Shown here piece by piece: positions 6,325 through 14,029 of a DNA stretch of 15,273 bases (the first letter of the stretch is position 1; each line of letters starts with the position of its first letter). The stretch is from Aquifex sp. (GTDB lineage Bacteria > Aquificota > Aquificia > Aquificales > Aquificaceae), in assembly GCA_015487405.1 (NCBI GenBank), contig WFPV01000074.1, positions 1 to 15,273 on the forward strand, written 5' to 3'. The position numbers and the translations under genes were made by a program. Below the pieces are notes generated by a model that worked only from the letters and a program-made list of their open reading frames with translations, searched no databases and was not told the DNA's origin.

Positions 6325-7015
6325 ACTCCTCCACCCCTAAGACTACGGATTTATCAACCTTCTTCTTAGCTTTTCTAAAGGATTTATACATCTTCTTTAA
6401 GTCGGAGCGGTAAGCGTCAAAGAAATCCCTGAAGAGCTCCTTTCCGAGTGTTCCAACTGCGTAGAGTTTCCCATCTTCGTATGAGAGAACTATAGTGAGA
6501 AGGGGATACTCAGCGGGTCCGTCAATCACAACTCCTCCCTTCTCGGGGTCAAATACCGAAAGGTGGGCACAGCACTGAATTATGTTTCCTCTCTTTACAA
6601 CGCCTGATTTTTTATCGGAAGGATAGTAGTTTATAAAAGAGTAGTCAGGAGTCGGATAGCTCAACTGATGGGGACAGATAGCACAGAAGGCTACTATGCT
6701 TTTCTGGGGTCCCACTCCTCCGGGCCAGAGGTATTTAGAACCGTCGGAAAGCTTGACTTCAACCGGTTTAACTTCCTTTCCCAAGTTTATTAAAAAAGCG
6801 GGTGTGGAAACGTAAGGATAGAAAAATAAATACTGCTTTCCTACTTTTATGTCCTCAGGCTTTATGGGATTTCCGTCCTTATTGAGCAGTATAGCTTTCT
6901 TATACTTCTTAAACTCGTTACTTTGGGAAGCGAAGCTTTCCTTTAAAAGTGCAGGTGATAAAAGGGTAAGGGAAGCGAAAGAGCCGCAAACCTTGAGAAA
7001 CTCTCTCCTTTCCAT
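6299..7015 (-). CDS. Tat-exported Rieske [2Fe-2S] protein
   Basis: A 238-residue periplasmic iron-sulfur protein. It starts with a twin-arginine signal (ERREFLKVCGSFASLTLL). The cluster ligands are C114-P-H116 (in CAICPHQL) and C148-C-A-H151 (in CCAHLSVFDPEKGG), followed by VIDGPAEYPL, the usual Rieske 'G(P)A..PL' turn. The second cysteines of the bc1-type boxes (the disulfide pair) are not in their usual places; C111 and C149 are available nearby. The C-terminal 45 residues are a lysine-rich helix not typical of bc1 Rieske proteins, so it could dock with the flavoprotein encoded just upstream (gap 9 bases, same operon). The likely role is electron transfer from the sulfide-oxidising flavoprotein. 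This and the SoxF/Rieske arrangement remembered from Aquifex support the call, but the partner is inferred. Confidence 0.8.
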   Translation of the reverse strand: MERREFLKVCGSFASLTLLSPALLKESFASQSNEFKKYKKAILLNKDGNPIKPEDIKVGKQYLFFYPYVSTPAFLINLGKEVKPVEVKLSDGSKYLWPGGVGPQKSIVAFCAICPHQLSYPTPDYSFINYYPSDKKSGVVKRGNIIQCCAHLSVFDPEKGGVVIDGPAEYPLLTIVLSYEDGKLYAVGTLGKELFRDFFDAYRSDLKKMYKSFRKAKKKVDKSVVLGVEEYAKEIIFC

Positions 7016-7024
7016 AAGCTTACC

Positions 7025-8335
7025 TCACGTGAACATATCTCTGTATAGGGCTTTAGCCCATTCAAAGGTTGCTAGTGCAAGCTTTGTAGATCTTTCGTTT
7101 ACAACGTTAACTTTTCTCTTGACAGGCATTCTCTTTTGTTTGTCAATGTCGTAAAGGACGTTTATGACTATAGCCTCTTGCGGGTCTCCATTAACCATTG
7201 AGTAACAAGTGTTGGTGGGAGCCTTTACGTATTCAAGGGGGTCTTTTCCTTCAATCATCGCTTTTATTGCCTTGACGAGCATGAACTTGGTCTGATTGTG
7301 AGCCATGTCTCCGCTCTTGGGAAAGCCCTTCACGGAGTTTGCATCTCCCGCAACGAAGACTCTTGGATCTACCTTTGATTGAAGTGTTACAGGGTCAACG
7401 TCACACCACCCGGTCTTGGGGTTGACAAGTCCGGCTTCCCAGGCAAGGTCCGCAGCCTGATGGGGAGGATTGAGGTTTGCATCGTCAAACTTAAAGTCTC
7501 CGGCAGTAGTCTTTATAACCTTCTTGACTGGGTCAACTTCCTTTATCTTTGCATTCGGAACGTATTCTACGATGTCAAGGTAAAGCTGCTCGTAAGCCAT
7601 CCTAAAGCCGGGTCCCTTTGGCTTTATCTCAGGCTTGGGGTCAAGTATTATGAGCCTTCCTTTGACTTCGTTCTGTCTGAAGACGTGGGCAATCATTGCA
7701 GCTCTCTCGTAGGGTGCGGGAGGACATCTGTGGGGAGGCGGTGGAACTACGAGAACGAAAGTTCCCTCTTCAAAGTTGTCCACCTTCTTTTTGAGTCTCA
7801 GATGTTCAGAGCCGGGTATAAATGCAGAGGGATAGTGGGTTTGTGTATACCTCGCCATATCCTTATCTCCGTGGAACCAGGCGTCGTAGTTATACCTGAT
7901 TCCGGGAGCGAGGATAAGATAGTCGTAATCTACGTAGCCTTGGTCGGTATAAACCTTCCTTTTATCCCTATCTATTCCCGTAACGGTTGCGTTTATAAAG
8001 GTGTACCCGTATTTAGCGGCGGGTGTTAAGAAGTCGTGTATGAGAAACTCAAAGTCAACAAGTCCGCCGAGCCATACGTTGCTTATAGGACAGGACATAA
8101 ACATCTTCCTCTGCTCTATAAGAACTACGTCAACACCGGGAATTTCTTTTTTGAGATATTTTGCCGCAGTAACTCCCGCCCATCCTCCGCCGACTATGAC
8201 TACTCTTTTCCCTTTAGAAGGGGGAAGGATTCTGTCAGCAGTTTTGGTTGCATACGTAATACTTGGCAGGGACATTGCACTTATAGCAAGACCAAACCCT
8301 GCAAGTTTAAAAATTTCACGTCTGTTTAAAGACAT
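7025..8335 (-). CDS. fccB: Sulfide dehydrogenase (flavocytochrome c) flavoprotein subunit
   Basis: A 436-residue FAD protein of the FccB/SoxF family that oxidises sulfide in the periplasm. The start at 8335 is chosen because GGAGGAGG precedes it and it gives a twin-arginine signal (SLNRREIFKLAGFG, mature part after about residue 29). Domains: the FAD dinucleotide fold begins KRVVIVGGGWAGVTAA (43-58). C82 (MSCPIS) matches the cysteine that binds FAD covalently in flavocytochrome c. C204 (HRCPPAPYE) and C377 (NTCYSM) match the redox-active disulfide pair. VFVAGDANSV and KSGDMAHNQ form the second FAD-binding region, and a FCSD-type C-terminal domain ends at 436. No cytochrome subunit gene lies in the window. 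It is the first gene of the operon, behind a sigma-54 promoter. Sulfide:quinone oxidoreductases are relatives, but the signal peptide and three cysteines favour FCSD. Confidence 0.87.
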   Translation of the reverse strand: MSLNRREIFKLAGFGLAISAMSLPSITYATKTADRILPPSKGKRVVIVGGGWAGVTAAKYLKKEIPGVDVVLIEQRKMFMSCPISNVWLGGLVDFEFLIHDFLTPAAKYGYTFINATVTGIDRDKRKVYTDQGYVDYDYLILAPGIRYNYDAWFHGDKDMARYTQTHYPSAFIPGSEHLRLKKKVDNFEEGTFVLVVPPPPHRCPPAPYERAAMIAHVFRQNEVKGRLIILDPKPEIKPKGPGFRMAYEQLYLDIVEYVPNAKIKEVDPVKKVIKTTAGDFKFDDANLNPPHQAADLAWEAGLVNPKTGWCDVDPVTLQSKVDPRVFVAGDANSVKGFPKSGDMAHNQTKFMLVKAIKAMIEGKDPLEYVKAPTNTCYSMVNGDPQEAIVINVLYDIDKQKRMPVKRKVNVVNERSTKLALATFEWAKALYRDMFT

Positions 8336-8375
8336 AGCAAATAACCTCCTCCACAGTTTCTGCTTTAACATGTTT

Positions 8376-8391
8376 TGCAAACATTGTACCA
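8376..8391 (-). promoter_or_regulatory. Sigma-54 promoter of the fccB operon
   Basis: The minus strand reads TGGTACAATGTTTGCA, matching the sigma-54 consensus TGGCAC-N5-TTGCA at all but one fixed base, with the invariant GG and GC separated by exactly 10 bases. Transcription should start near 8365, leaving a leader of about 30 bases that contains the GGAGGAGG site of fccB. No comparable -35/-10 pair is seen there. Confidence 0.85.
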
Positions 8392-8440
8392 GATTAAGTT
8401 CCTTGAAAAGCAATAGAAATACATTGGGAGAGGATGACAA

Positions 8441-8464
8441 AATTGACACTCCCTTGTGTCAATT
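8441..8464. promoter_or_regulatory. Inverted repeat, probable activator-binding site
   Basis: A perfect dyad AATTGACAC-N6-GTGTCAATT, flanked by further TGACA half-sites at 8435-8439 and 8466-8470, so four TGACA/TGTCA units sit at roughly one-turn spacing. It lies about 76-99 bases upstream of the predicted fccB transcription start, where enhancers for NtrC-type activators are usual, and about 50-70 bases before the kinase start, so it could also control the kinase gene. The NtrC-family regulator encoded nearby is the obvious candidate. Confidence 0.7.
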
Positions 8465-8511
8465 CTGACACTAAAAACTCGTAAGGGAGTTCCTATATTC
8501 ATTTCTTGGGA

Positions 8512-9528
8512 ATGGAAGACTTTAAAATCTTTGACAACCTGAATGAGCAGGTCGTTATTATAGATAAAGACTTTCGTATCCTTTACGCAAATGAAGCTTA
8601 CATAAGGGAAAATGGCTACAGAAGTAAGAAGGAGGTGATAGGACAGCCCTGCTACAGGATTTCCCACAAAAGGGAGTCTCCCTGTGAGGGGGAGTGTCAT
8701 CCTTGTCCCTTAAAGGAGATAGAGAAAACTGGCGGAGCGGTAAACGTCGTTCACACGCACTACACTCACGACAACAAAGAAACACCGGTAGAGATTTGCG
8801 CCTTTCCTATGAATGACGGAAAGATTCTCCAGATAATAAAAAACATCAGAAACAATGAGGAGAAGTTTTACCTGTTCAGTCTCTCTCAAAAGCTCAGCTC
8901 TATAGGTTTTCTCGCTCTCGGGATAGCCCACCAGATTAACACTCCGCTTTCTGCTATAGCACTGGCAACTGAGGAGCTCGCAAAAAAGGTGGGGGAGACG
9001 GACGAAATACAGATTATCAGAAACTCCGTGAAGACCTGCCAGGATATAGTAAACAAGCTCTTACTTTTCTCCAACAAAAAATCCCGGGAGGACCTCATAG
9101 ACCTTGAGAGGGCGGTAAAAGATGTTATAGACCTTGTAAAAGTTTACGCAAAAGAGAAGGGAGTTAGGCTGAAAACTAAAACCGAGAAGACTTACATTCT
9201 GGGAAACGAGGCGGATATAAGACACTTGATTCTAAACCTTGTAATAAATGCGATACAGGTGTCGGATGAAGGAAAGGAGGTTTTTATTGAACTGAAGACC
9301 GAAGGTGATAAAGTTAAGCTTTCTGTAAAGGACCAAGGGGAAGGAATACCTCCCCACGAGATTGACAAGATTTTCATTCCTTTCTACACGGGAAGTAACA
9401 AGCGGGAAGGAACGGGACTGGGACTTGCTATAGTGAACGAAATTGTGAAAAGCTACAACGGAGAAATTAAAGTCCAGAGTGAGTTAAAGAAGGGTAGTGT
9501 TTTTGAAGTTTACCTTCCTCTCCCTTAG
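8512..9528 (+). CDS. PAS-domain sensor histidine kinase
   Basis: A 338-residue soluble kinase with no membrane span. An N-terminal PAS domain (about 1-115) contains a cysteine/histidine cluster C47, H52, C58, C62, C65 (pattern CYRISH...PC...C..CPL), plus C96. The H box is ALGIAHQINTPL with phospho-acceptor H140. The ATPase domain has an N box around N246 (LILNLVINAIQV), G1 DQGEGIP at 274-280 and G2 GTGLGLAI at 300-307. ATG 8512 is preferred over TTG 8506; neither has a close ribosome site (AAGGGAG is about 20 bases back). It is divergent from the fccB operon across the shared inverted repeat, and its 3' end overlaps the regulator gene by 45 bases tail to tail. The cysteine cluster suggests sensing of redox, sulfur species or a metal centre inside the cell; the ligand is inferred. 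Confidence 0.9.
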   Translation: MEDFKIFDNLNEQVVIIDKDFRILYANEAYIRENGYRSKKEVIGQPCYRISHKRESPCEGECHPCPLKEIEKTGGAVNVVHTHYTHDNKETPVEICAFPMNDGKILQIIKNIRNNEEKFYLFSLSQKLSSIGFLALGIAHQINTPLSAIALATEELAKKVGETDEIQIIRNSVKTCQDIVNKLLLFSNKKSREDLIDLERAVKDVIDLVKVYAKEKGVRLKTKTEKTYILGNEADIRHLILNLVINAIQVSDEGKEVFIELKTEGDKVKLSVKDQGEGIPPHEIDKIFIPFYTGSNKREGTGLGLAIVNEIVKSYNGEIKVQSELKKGSVFEVYLPLP

Positions 9529-10824
9529 GTTTTTTAACTTCCTGAAAACGGTCCTCCTGCTACATCCGAGGATTTGAGCTATTGCATCAACATCACCGTT
9601 GAATTTTTTGTAAAGGAATTCTAAATACATAAGCTCAAGCTCCTCCAAGGAGGGGAGCTTGTTCATCATGTTTTCTATACAGCTGACGTTTTTCTTCTTC
9701 AGACATATCGCTTCGTCTACGTATTCGGAAGTTGAAAGTATCGCCGCCCTCTCAATTATGTTCTTGAGTTCCCTGACGTTTCCCTCCCAGGAGTAGTTTA
9801 TTAACTCGTTTAGTGCTTGCCGGGAAATCTTCTTTCCGAATTTCTTTAAGAAGAACTCTACGAGGAGAGGAATATCCTCCTTCCTTTCCCTCAGGGAAGG
9901 AATCTCAAGCTCTACCGCATTTATGCGGTAATAGAGGTCCTCCCTGAACTTTCCTTCTGCAATTAGTTGTTCAAGGTTTTTGTTGGTTGCACTGATTATT
10001 CTGACGTCAACCTCAACGTCCTTTAGTCCTCCTACTCTCCTGAACCTTTTGGTTTCAACGAATCTGAGGAGTTTTGACTGGACGCTTACGGGCATATCAC
10101 CTATTTCGTCCAGGAAGAGCGTTCCCTTGTTTGCAAGCTCTACGAGACCTATCTTCCTCTGCGTGGCTCCCGTGAATGCTCCCTTCTCGTATCCAAAGAG
10201 CTCGCTCTCAAATAGGTGCTCCGGTATGGTGGTGCAGTCAACCACCACGAAGGGCTTGTCCTTCCTGTCGGAAACGCTATGAATGAATCGAGCAAGAACC
10301 TCTTTCCCCACTCCAGTTTCTCCCCTAATCAGCACGGGCAAATCTGTAGGAGCTACACGCTTAGCTGTTTCCAAAACCTCTTTAAATTTGGGGCTTCTCG
10401 TTTCTAAAAAGTAATCCTCTTCCTTTTTAAAGAGGAAACTCTTGAGGGCTTTGTTCTCTTCCTCTAACTTTTTCTCTTTCAGAGCTTTCTCTATGCTTAC
10501 CTCAAGGAGGTCAAAGTTAAAGGGCTTCTGAATAAAGTCGTAAGCTCCGTATTTTACGGCGGTTATCGCTGTCCTTATGTCTCCGTATCCTGTGATTATG
10601 ATGAATTTGGGCTCGGTTTTTGAGAACTCCTTAACTATCTCCAGTCCGTCCATGTCGGGAAGTTTTATGTCAAGGAGAACAATGTCGTAGCATTTTTCCT
10701 TGAGTTTTCTAATAGCCTCCTCCCCTTCGGAGGCTTCGTCAACAATGTATTTTTTCTCCTCTAACTTCCTTTTTATTAGATACCTAAGGTTTTTGTCGTC
10801 TTCTACGAGCAAAATACAGCTCAT
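9484..10824 (-). CDS. NtrC-family sigma-54 activator (response regulator)
   Basis: A 446-residue three-domain activator. The receiver domain (1-120) has phospho-acceptor D52, T78 and K100. The AAA+ domain (about 140-375) has Walker A GETGVGKE at 168-175, the sigma-54-contacting GAFTGA at 215-220, Walker B GTLFLDE at 234-240, the arginine-finger region FREDLYYR and sensor II WEGNVREL. The Fis-type DNA-binding helix-turn-helix is at about 395-435 (AIAQILGCSRRTVFRKLKNL). All motifs are intact, so it should be a working enhancer-binding ATPase. It faces the kinase gene and overlaps its end, and is separated from the divergent lipoprotein gene by 37 bases. Proximity of a sigma-54 promoter plus a dyad makes the fccB operon its likely target. 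Aquifex has several such NtrC paralogues and I do not assign which this is. Confidence 0.93.
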   Translation of the reverse strand: MSCILLVEDDKNLRYLIKRKLEEKKYIVDEASEGEEAIRKLKEKCYDIVLLDIKLPDMDGLEIVKEFSKTEPKFIIITGYGDIRTAITAVKYGAYDFIQKPFNFDLLEVSIEKALKEKKLEEENKALKSFLFKKEEDYFLETRSPKFKEVLETAKRVAPTDLPVLIRGETGVGKEVLARFIHSVSDRKDKPFVVVDCTTIPEHLFESELFGYEKGAFTGATQRKIGLVELANKGTLFLDEIGDMPVSVQSKLLRFVETKRFRRVGGLKDVEVDVRIISATNKNLEQLIAEGKFREDLYYRINAVELEIPSLRERKEDIPLLVEFFLKKFGKKISRQALNELINYSWEGNVRELKNIIERAAILSTSEYVDEAICLKKKNVSCIENMMNKLPSLEELELMYLEFLYKKFNGDVDAIAQILGCSRRTVFRKLKNLRERKVNFKNTTLL

Positions 10825-10861
10825 ATTCTCCGTTTCTAATCATAGCTATAATAAAAAGCTG

Positions 10862-11005
10862 ATGAAATTAATTCTCTTTATAAGCCTAATAAGTATGTTT
10901 TTAAGCTCCTGTGCCTTTATGGTCGGAGCCGCCGCAGGAGGAGCCGCAGGTTACTACCTCGGGAAAGAAGGCTACAAAGTAAAGGTTGAGAAGGAGAAGA
11001 AGTGA
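10862..11005 (+). CDS. Small glycine-zipper lipoprotein
   Basis: A 47-residue precursor with a type II signal peptide: MKLILFISLISMFLSSC, lipobox LSSC with C17 as the lipidated residue. The mature part is only about 30 residues: a glycine/alanine zipper (VGAAAGGAAGYYLG) and a lysine-rich tail. An in-frame open stretch runs further upstream, but the signal peptide fixes the ATG at 10862. A TATAAT at 10847-10852 would place the transcript start only a few bases before the ATG; there is no Shine-Dalgarno sequence, so the mRNA may be nearly leaderless. The stop overlaps the next start by one base (TGATG). The function of this kind of lipoprotein is unknown; an envelope role is likely. Confidence 0.72.
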   Translation: MKLILFISLISMFLSSCAFMVGAAAGGAAGYYLGKEGYKVKVEKEKK

Positions 11006-12258
11006 TGCTTTTTCTTATCTTCCTCATCTCTCTCACACTGGTATTCGGAGGTGGAAAGGTGAAGGAATACACCTTAGAAAATGGTGTAAAGCTAATACTG
11101 AAAGAGACTAAAGGAAGGGGAATAGTCTCGGGAGTGGTTTTTTTCAAAGGAGGACTCCACGGGGAGGGAAAGAAGGGAGAAACTCACTTGCTTTTCACGA
11201 TGCTCCTAAAAGGAACAAAAAACTATCCCACAAGCTCCGACTTATCCTACCCCTTTGAAAAGTATGGGGGATACGTTTACTCCTCAAGTGGTGATGACTT
11301 TTCGGAGATAGGATTCTCCACTAAGGTTGAGGGATTAAAAGAAGGACTGGAAGTTATAAAAGATATCCTTACCGCTCCACTATTTAGAGAAGAAGATCTT
11401 AAAAGGGAGAAGGAGAACCAGATAGTTGCTCTCAAATCCAAGCTTGAGAGAGGTATGTCCTACGCTTACGAGGAGCTCAGAAAACTTACCTACAAGGGCA
11501 CCGCTTACGAGACCTCGTCCCTCGGAAGGGAAGAAGACGTTGAAAAGATAACTCCAGAAGACCTCCGAAGGAGGTATGCGGAGATAAAGAAAGGAAAGAA
11601 CGTAGTGGTAGCCTTGGTGGGTGACTTCAAGGTGGAGGAGGTAAAGCCCCTTTTGGAGGAGACCTTCTCGGTTATTCCCGAAGGGGAGTATAAAATTGGG
11701 GGAAAGGACACCTTTATAGAAAAGGACGAGGTTCGCAGGGTAAAGAGGGAAGGCTCCCAGGCTACGATACTTTGTGCCTTCAACGCTCCACCGAAGGATT
11801 CTAAGGATTACTATGCCTTTAAGGTTTTCAACAGCATCTTAGGGGAAGGGATGACCTCAAAGCTCTTCAGAGTCTTGAGGGAACAGAAGGGATACGCCTA
11901 CGCTACTTACTCTTTCTATCCGACGAGGTATCACTCTCCAAGACTATTTGCCTACATCGGCACCTCTCCCGAGAAGAAGGAGCACGCCCTTGAGGATTTA
12001 ATAAAGGTCGTTAGCGATAAAAACATCACCGAGGAGGAGCTAAAGCTCGCAAAGAGTAAGATTATCGGAGACTTTCTATTAGACCATCAAACGAGGCTCA
12101 GACAAGCATGGTATTTAGGCTTCTTTGAGGTAATGGGACTCGGCTGGAAGGCGGACGAGGAGTATCCCAAAAGGATAGAAAAGGTAAGCCTTGAGGAAGT
12201 TAAGAAAGCAGTAGAAAAGTATATCAATTACCACCACTGCGTGGTGGTGGAGCCTTAA
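11005..12258 (+). CDS. M16-family peptidase homologue lacking the zinc site
   Basis: A 417-residue exported protein (signal peptide about 1-15) with the two-lobed M16 (insulinase/processing-peptidase) architecture. Where active members have HxxEH this protein has H61-L-L-F-T65, so the catalytic glutamate and second zinc histidine are gone, although the flanking GT-K-YP context (LLKGTKNYP) is kept. The C-terminal half retains LGEGMTSKLFRVLREQKGYAYATYSFY, the arginine/tyrosine substrate-binding element that in heterodimeric M16B enzymes comes from the inactive subunit. It is therefore probably the non-catalytic partner of an active M16 protease encoded elsewhere. AGGAG precedes ATG 11005; an adjacent GTG at 11002 is the alternative. 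Coupled to the lipoprotein gene upstream. Its stop interlocks with that of the convergent CLC gene. Confidence 0.87.
   Translation: MLFLIFLISLTLVFGGGKVKEYTLENGVKLILKETKGRGIVSGVVFFKGGLHGEGKKGETHLLFTMLLKGTKNYPTSSDLSYPFEKYGGYVYSSSGDDFSEIGFSTKVEGLKEGLEVIKDILTAPLFREEDLKREKENQIVALKSKLERGMSYAYEELRKLTYKGTAYETSSLGREEDVEKITPEDLRRRYAEIKKGKNVVVALVGDFKVEEVKPLLEETFSVIPEGEYKIGGKDTFIEKDEVRRVKREGSQATILCAFNAPPKDSKDYYAFKVFNSILGEGMTSKLFRVLREQKGYAYATYSFYPTRYHSPRLFAYIGTSPEKKEHALEDLIKVVSDKNITEEELKLAKSKIIGDFLLDHQTRLRQAWYLGFFEVMGLGWKADEEYPKRIEKVSLEEVKKAVEKYINYHHCVVVEP
12231..12247. repeat. Perfect short hairpin at a convergent gene end
   Basis: CCACCAC-TGC-GTGGTGG forms a 7-bp G/C-rich stem with a 3-base loop, inside the last codons of the M16 gene and just past the 3' end of the CLC gene on the other strand. 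There is no T-run on either side, so it is not a standard intrinsic terminator, but it could slow polymerase or protect both 3' ends. Confidence 0.4.
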
Positions 12259-13985
12259 AGAGTTCTCTTTATCTTCCTGATAGCCTTTCCTATATCCGCA
12301 CGGGTGATTATGCCGATTATTATCCTGCTCTCGTAGGACATAACTACGGGAATCCTCCCCACACCTTGGGTGGATATGATTCTTAGAGCTTCAGATAGAG
12401 GCTCTTCGGGAGTTAAGGTGATTACATTATCACTCATAACCTCTCTGACCTTTTTATACCTTCTCGCTTCCGGAGGAACCTTCGCTATGTCGCTTTTCGT
12501 GATAATTCCTACCACTCTCTTTCCGTTGGTTACCGGCAGTCCTCCTATCAATCTTTCCGTTAAAAGCCTTTGAGCTTCTTCCAAGCTCGCCTCGGGATGA
12601 ACCGTTACGGGGTTGGGAGTCATGAACTCCTTCACTTTAAACTTTTCCAAAAGGAAGAGTCCGCACTCGTCCTGGTGGGCGGGGGAGTCCAACCTTGTGT
12701 TGACCTGACTGGGGAATATACTCTTTTCTCCGCTTAAGAAATAACTGATAAATACCGTTATCATCGCAGGAACAAGGAGCTCGTATCCTCCCGTCATTTC
12801 CGCTATCAGTATTATCGTTGAAAGGGGAGCTTTAGCCGCTCCCGCAAAGAGGGAGACCATTCCAACTATAGTAAAAGACTGGACGTTTAGGGACAGCCCG
12901 TAATGCTGATTTAAGAAAAGGCTGTAAGCCGCACCTAACAATCCCCCAATCATCACCGAAGGTCCGAAAACTCCTCCGGACATTCCGGAGCCCAAAGTGA
13001 AGGAAACGCCGAGAATAACTCCGAGAGCTCCGAGGGCTATCTGGGTATAATCGGTAATCTTCCCGTCCATTATGAGCTGAAGCCATCCGTAGCCGTTTCC
13101 TATCGCGTAGGGGACAAATACTCCTATCAAGCCCGCCACGAATCCCCCGATTGCGGATTTTACGTAGAGGGGATATCTTAGGTTTTTGAAAAAATTACCT
13201 ACGGTATAGTAAATAAAGAGATAGATACGAACTACGAGGGCGGTAAGCAGACCGAGACCTATGTAGGCAATAATCGTGGAGAGATGTTCCTCCTTAAAGG
13301 GGGGAATCTCCGTATGAAATATAGGTTGGAATCCGAAGTGCATTCCGAAAATGCTGTAAGCTACTGAGGAGGCGACAAATCCGGGAATTATGTATTCAAT
13401 AACGAAATCCCTTTTGAAGAAGACTTCCGCGCTTATTATAGCTCCTGCAAAAGGAGCTTTAAAAATAGCCGCAATTCCCGCTCCGAGACCTATTGCGAGA
13501 GCTTCCCTACGTCTTTTTTCATCCAGCTTGAGAATTTCACCTATGGTGCTTCCTAAAGATGCACCGATTAATGCTATAGGACCTTCCCTTCCTGAAGTTC
13601 CTCCGGCACCAATCGTAATCGCGGAGGTAATGAGCTTAACTATGGCGTCTTTGAAGGAGAGTCTCTCCTCCGAGTGGTAAGCTTTTATCGCTGCGTCCGT
13701 TCCCACTCCCGCGGATTCTGGGGAGAACTTGTAGGCAAGCCAACCGACGAGAAATCCAGCAAAAGCCACAACGAAAGGCAGAAGGTAAGGACGCTCAGGT
13801 CTTGGAGTAAATAAATCCGTTTCCCTTTCCCCTGCGGGGAGTGGAGGATAATATCCCACAATAGTTTTTAAAAAAAAGGTTGTGAAAATCTCTATTCCGT
13901 AAACGAAGAGGATAGCGAAGAGACCGGTGATAACGCCTATGAGAGTGGGAATAACAACGTAGTGCTTAAAGGCGTCTCGGGGCAT
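12255..13985 (-). CDS. CLC-type chloride channel/transporter with CBS pair
   Basis: A 576-residue membrane protein: a CLC transport core (about 1-425) and two cytoplasmic CBS domains (about 452-505 and 511-570). The gating-glutamate motif is GTSGREGP with E134, and the second filter motif GSGMSGGVFGP at 332-342 is intact. The pore tyrosine equivalent is probably Y401 (GGYELLVP). The first motif, usually GSGIP, reads GVGTD (93-97), so the pore serine is missing. The inner-gate pair is E187-V188 (SAEVFF): the glutamate used for protons in exchangers such as E. coli ClcA (E203) is valine here, as in CLC channels. It may therefore conduct anions passively or use another proton path; the CBS pair suggests nucleotide control. 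The M16 and CLC stops share TTAA. No clear ribosome site precedes the ATG; nuoF ends 44 bases upstream. Confidence 0.92.
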   Translation of the reverse strand: MPRDAFKHYVVIPTLIGVITGLFAILFVYGIEIFTTFFLKTIVGYYPPLPAGERETDLFTPRPERPYLLPFVVAFAGFLVGWLAYKFSPESAGVGTDAAIKAYHSEERLSFKDAIVKLITSAITIGAGGTSGREGPIALIGASLGSTIGEILKLDEKRRREALAIGLGAGIAAIFKAPFAGAIISAEVFFKRDFVIEYIIPGFVASSVAYSIFGMHFGFQPIFHTEIPPFKEEHLSTIIAYIGLGLLTALVVRIYLFIYYTVGNFFKNLRYPLYVKSAIGGFVAGLIGVFVPYAIGNGYGWLQLIMDGKITDYTQIALGALGVILGVSFTLGSGMSGGVFGPSVMIGGLLGAAYSLFLNQHYGLSLNVQSFTIVGMVSLFAGAAKAPLSTIILIAEMTGGYELLVPAMITVFISYFLSGEKSIFPSQVNTRLDSPAHQDECGLFLLEKFKVKEFMTPNPVTVHPEASLEEAQRLLTERLIGGLPVTNGKRVVGIITKSDIAKVPPEARRYKKVREVMSDNVITLTPEEPLSEALRIISTQGVGRIPVVMSYESRIIIGIITRADIGKAIRKIKRTL

Positions 13986-14029
13986 TATAAATTAACATTT
14001 TACTACAAGGTTAGTTCTTACTTACAAAG

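Noticed and set aside
7379..8029. 216-residue plus-strand open frame opposite fccB
   Set aside because: It is a shadow of the well-supported flavoprotein gene; no ribosome site and no recognisable motif.
10700..10861. N-terminal extension of the small lipoprotein
   Set aside because: It is antisense to the receiver domain of the response regulator, and the lipoprotein signal peptide only makes sense from 10862.
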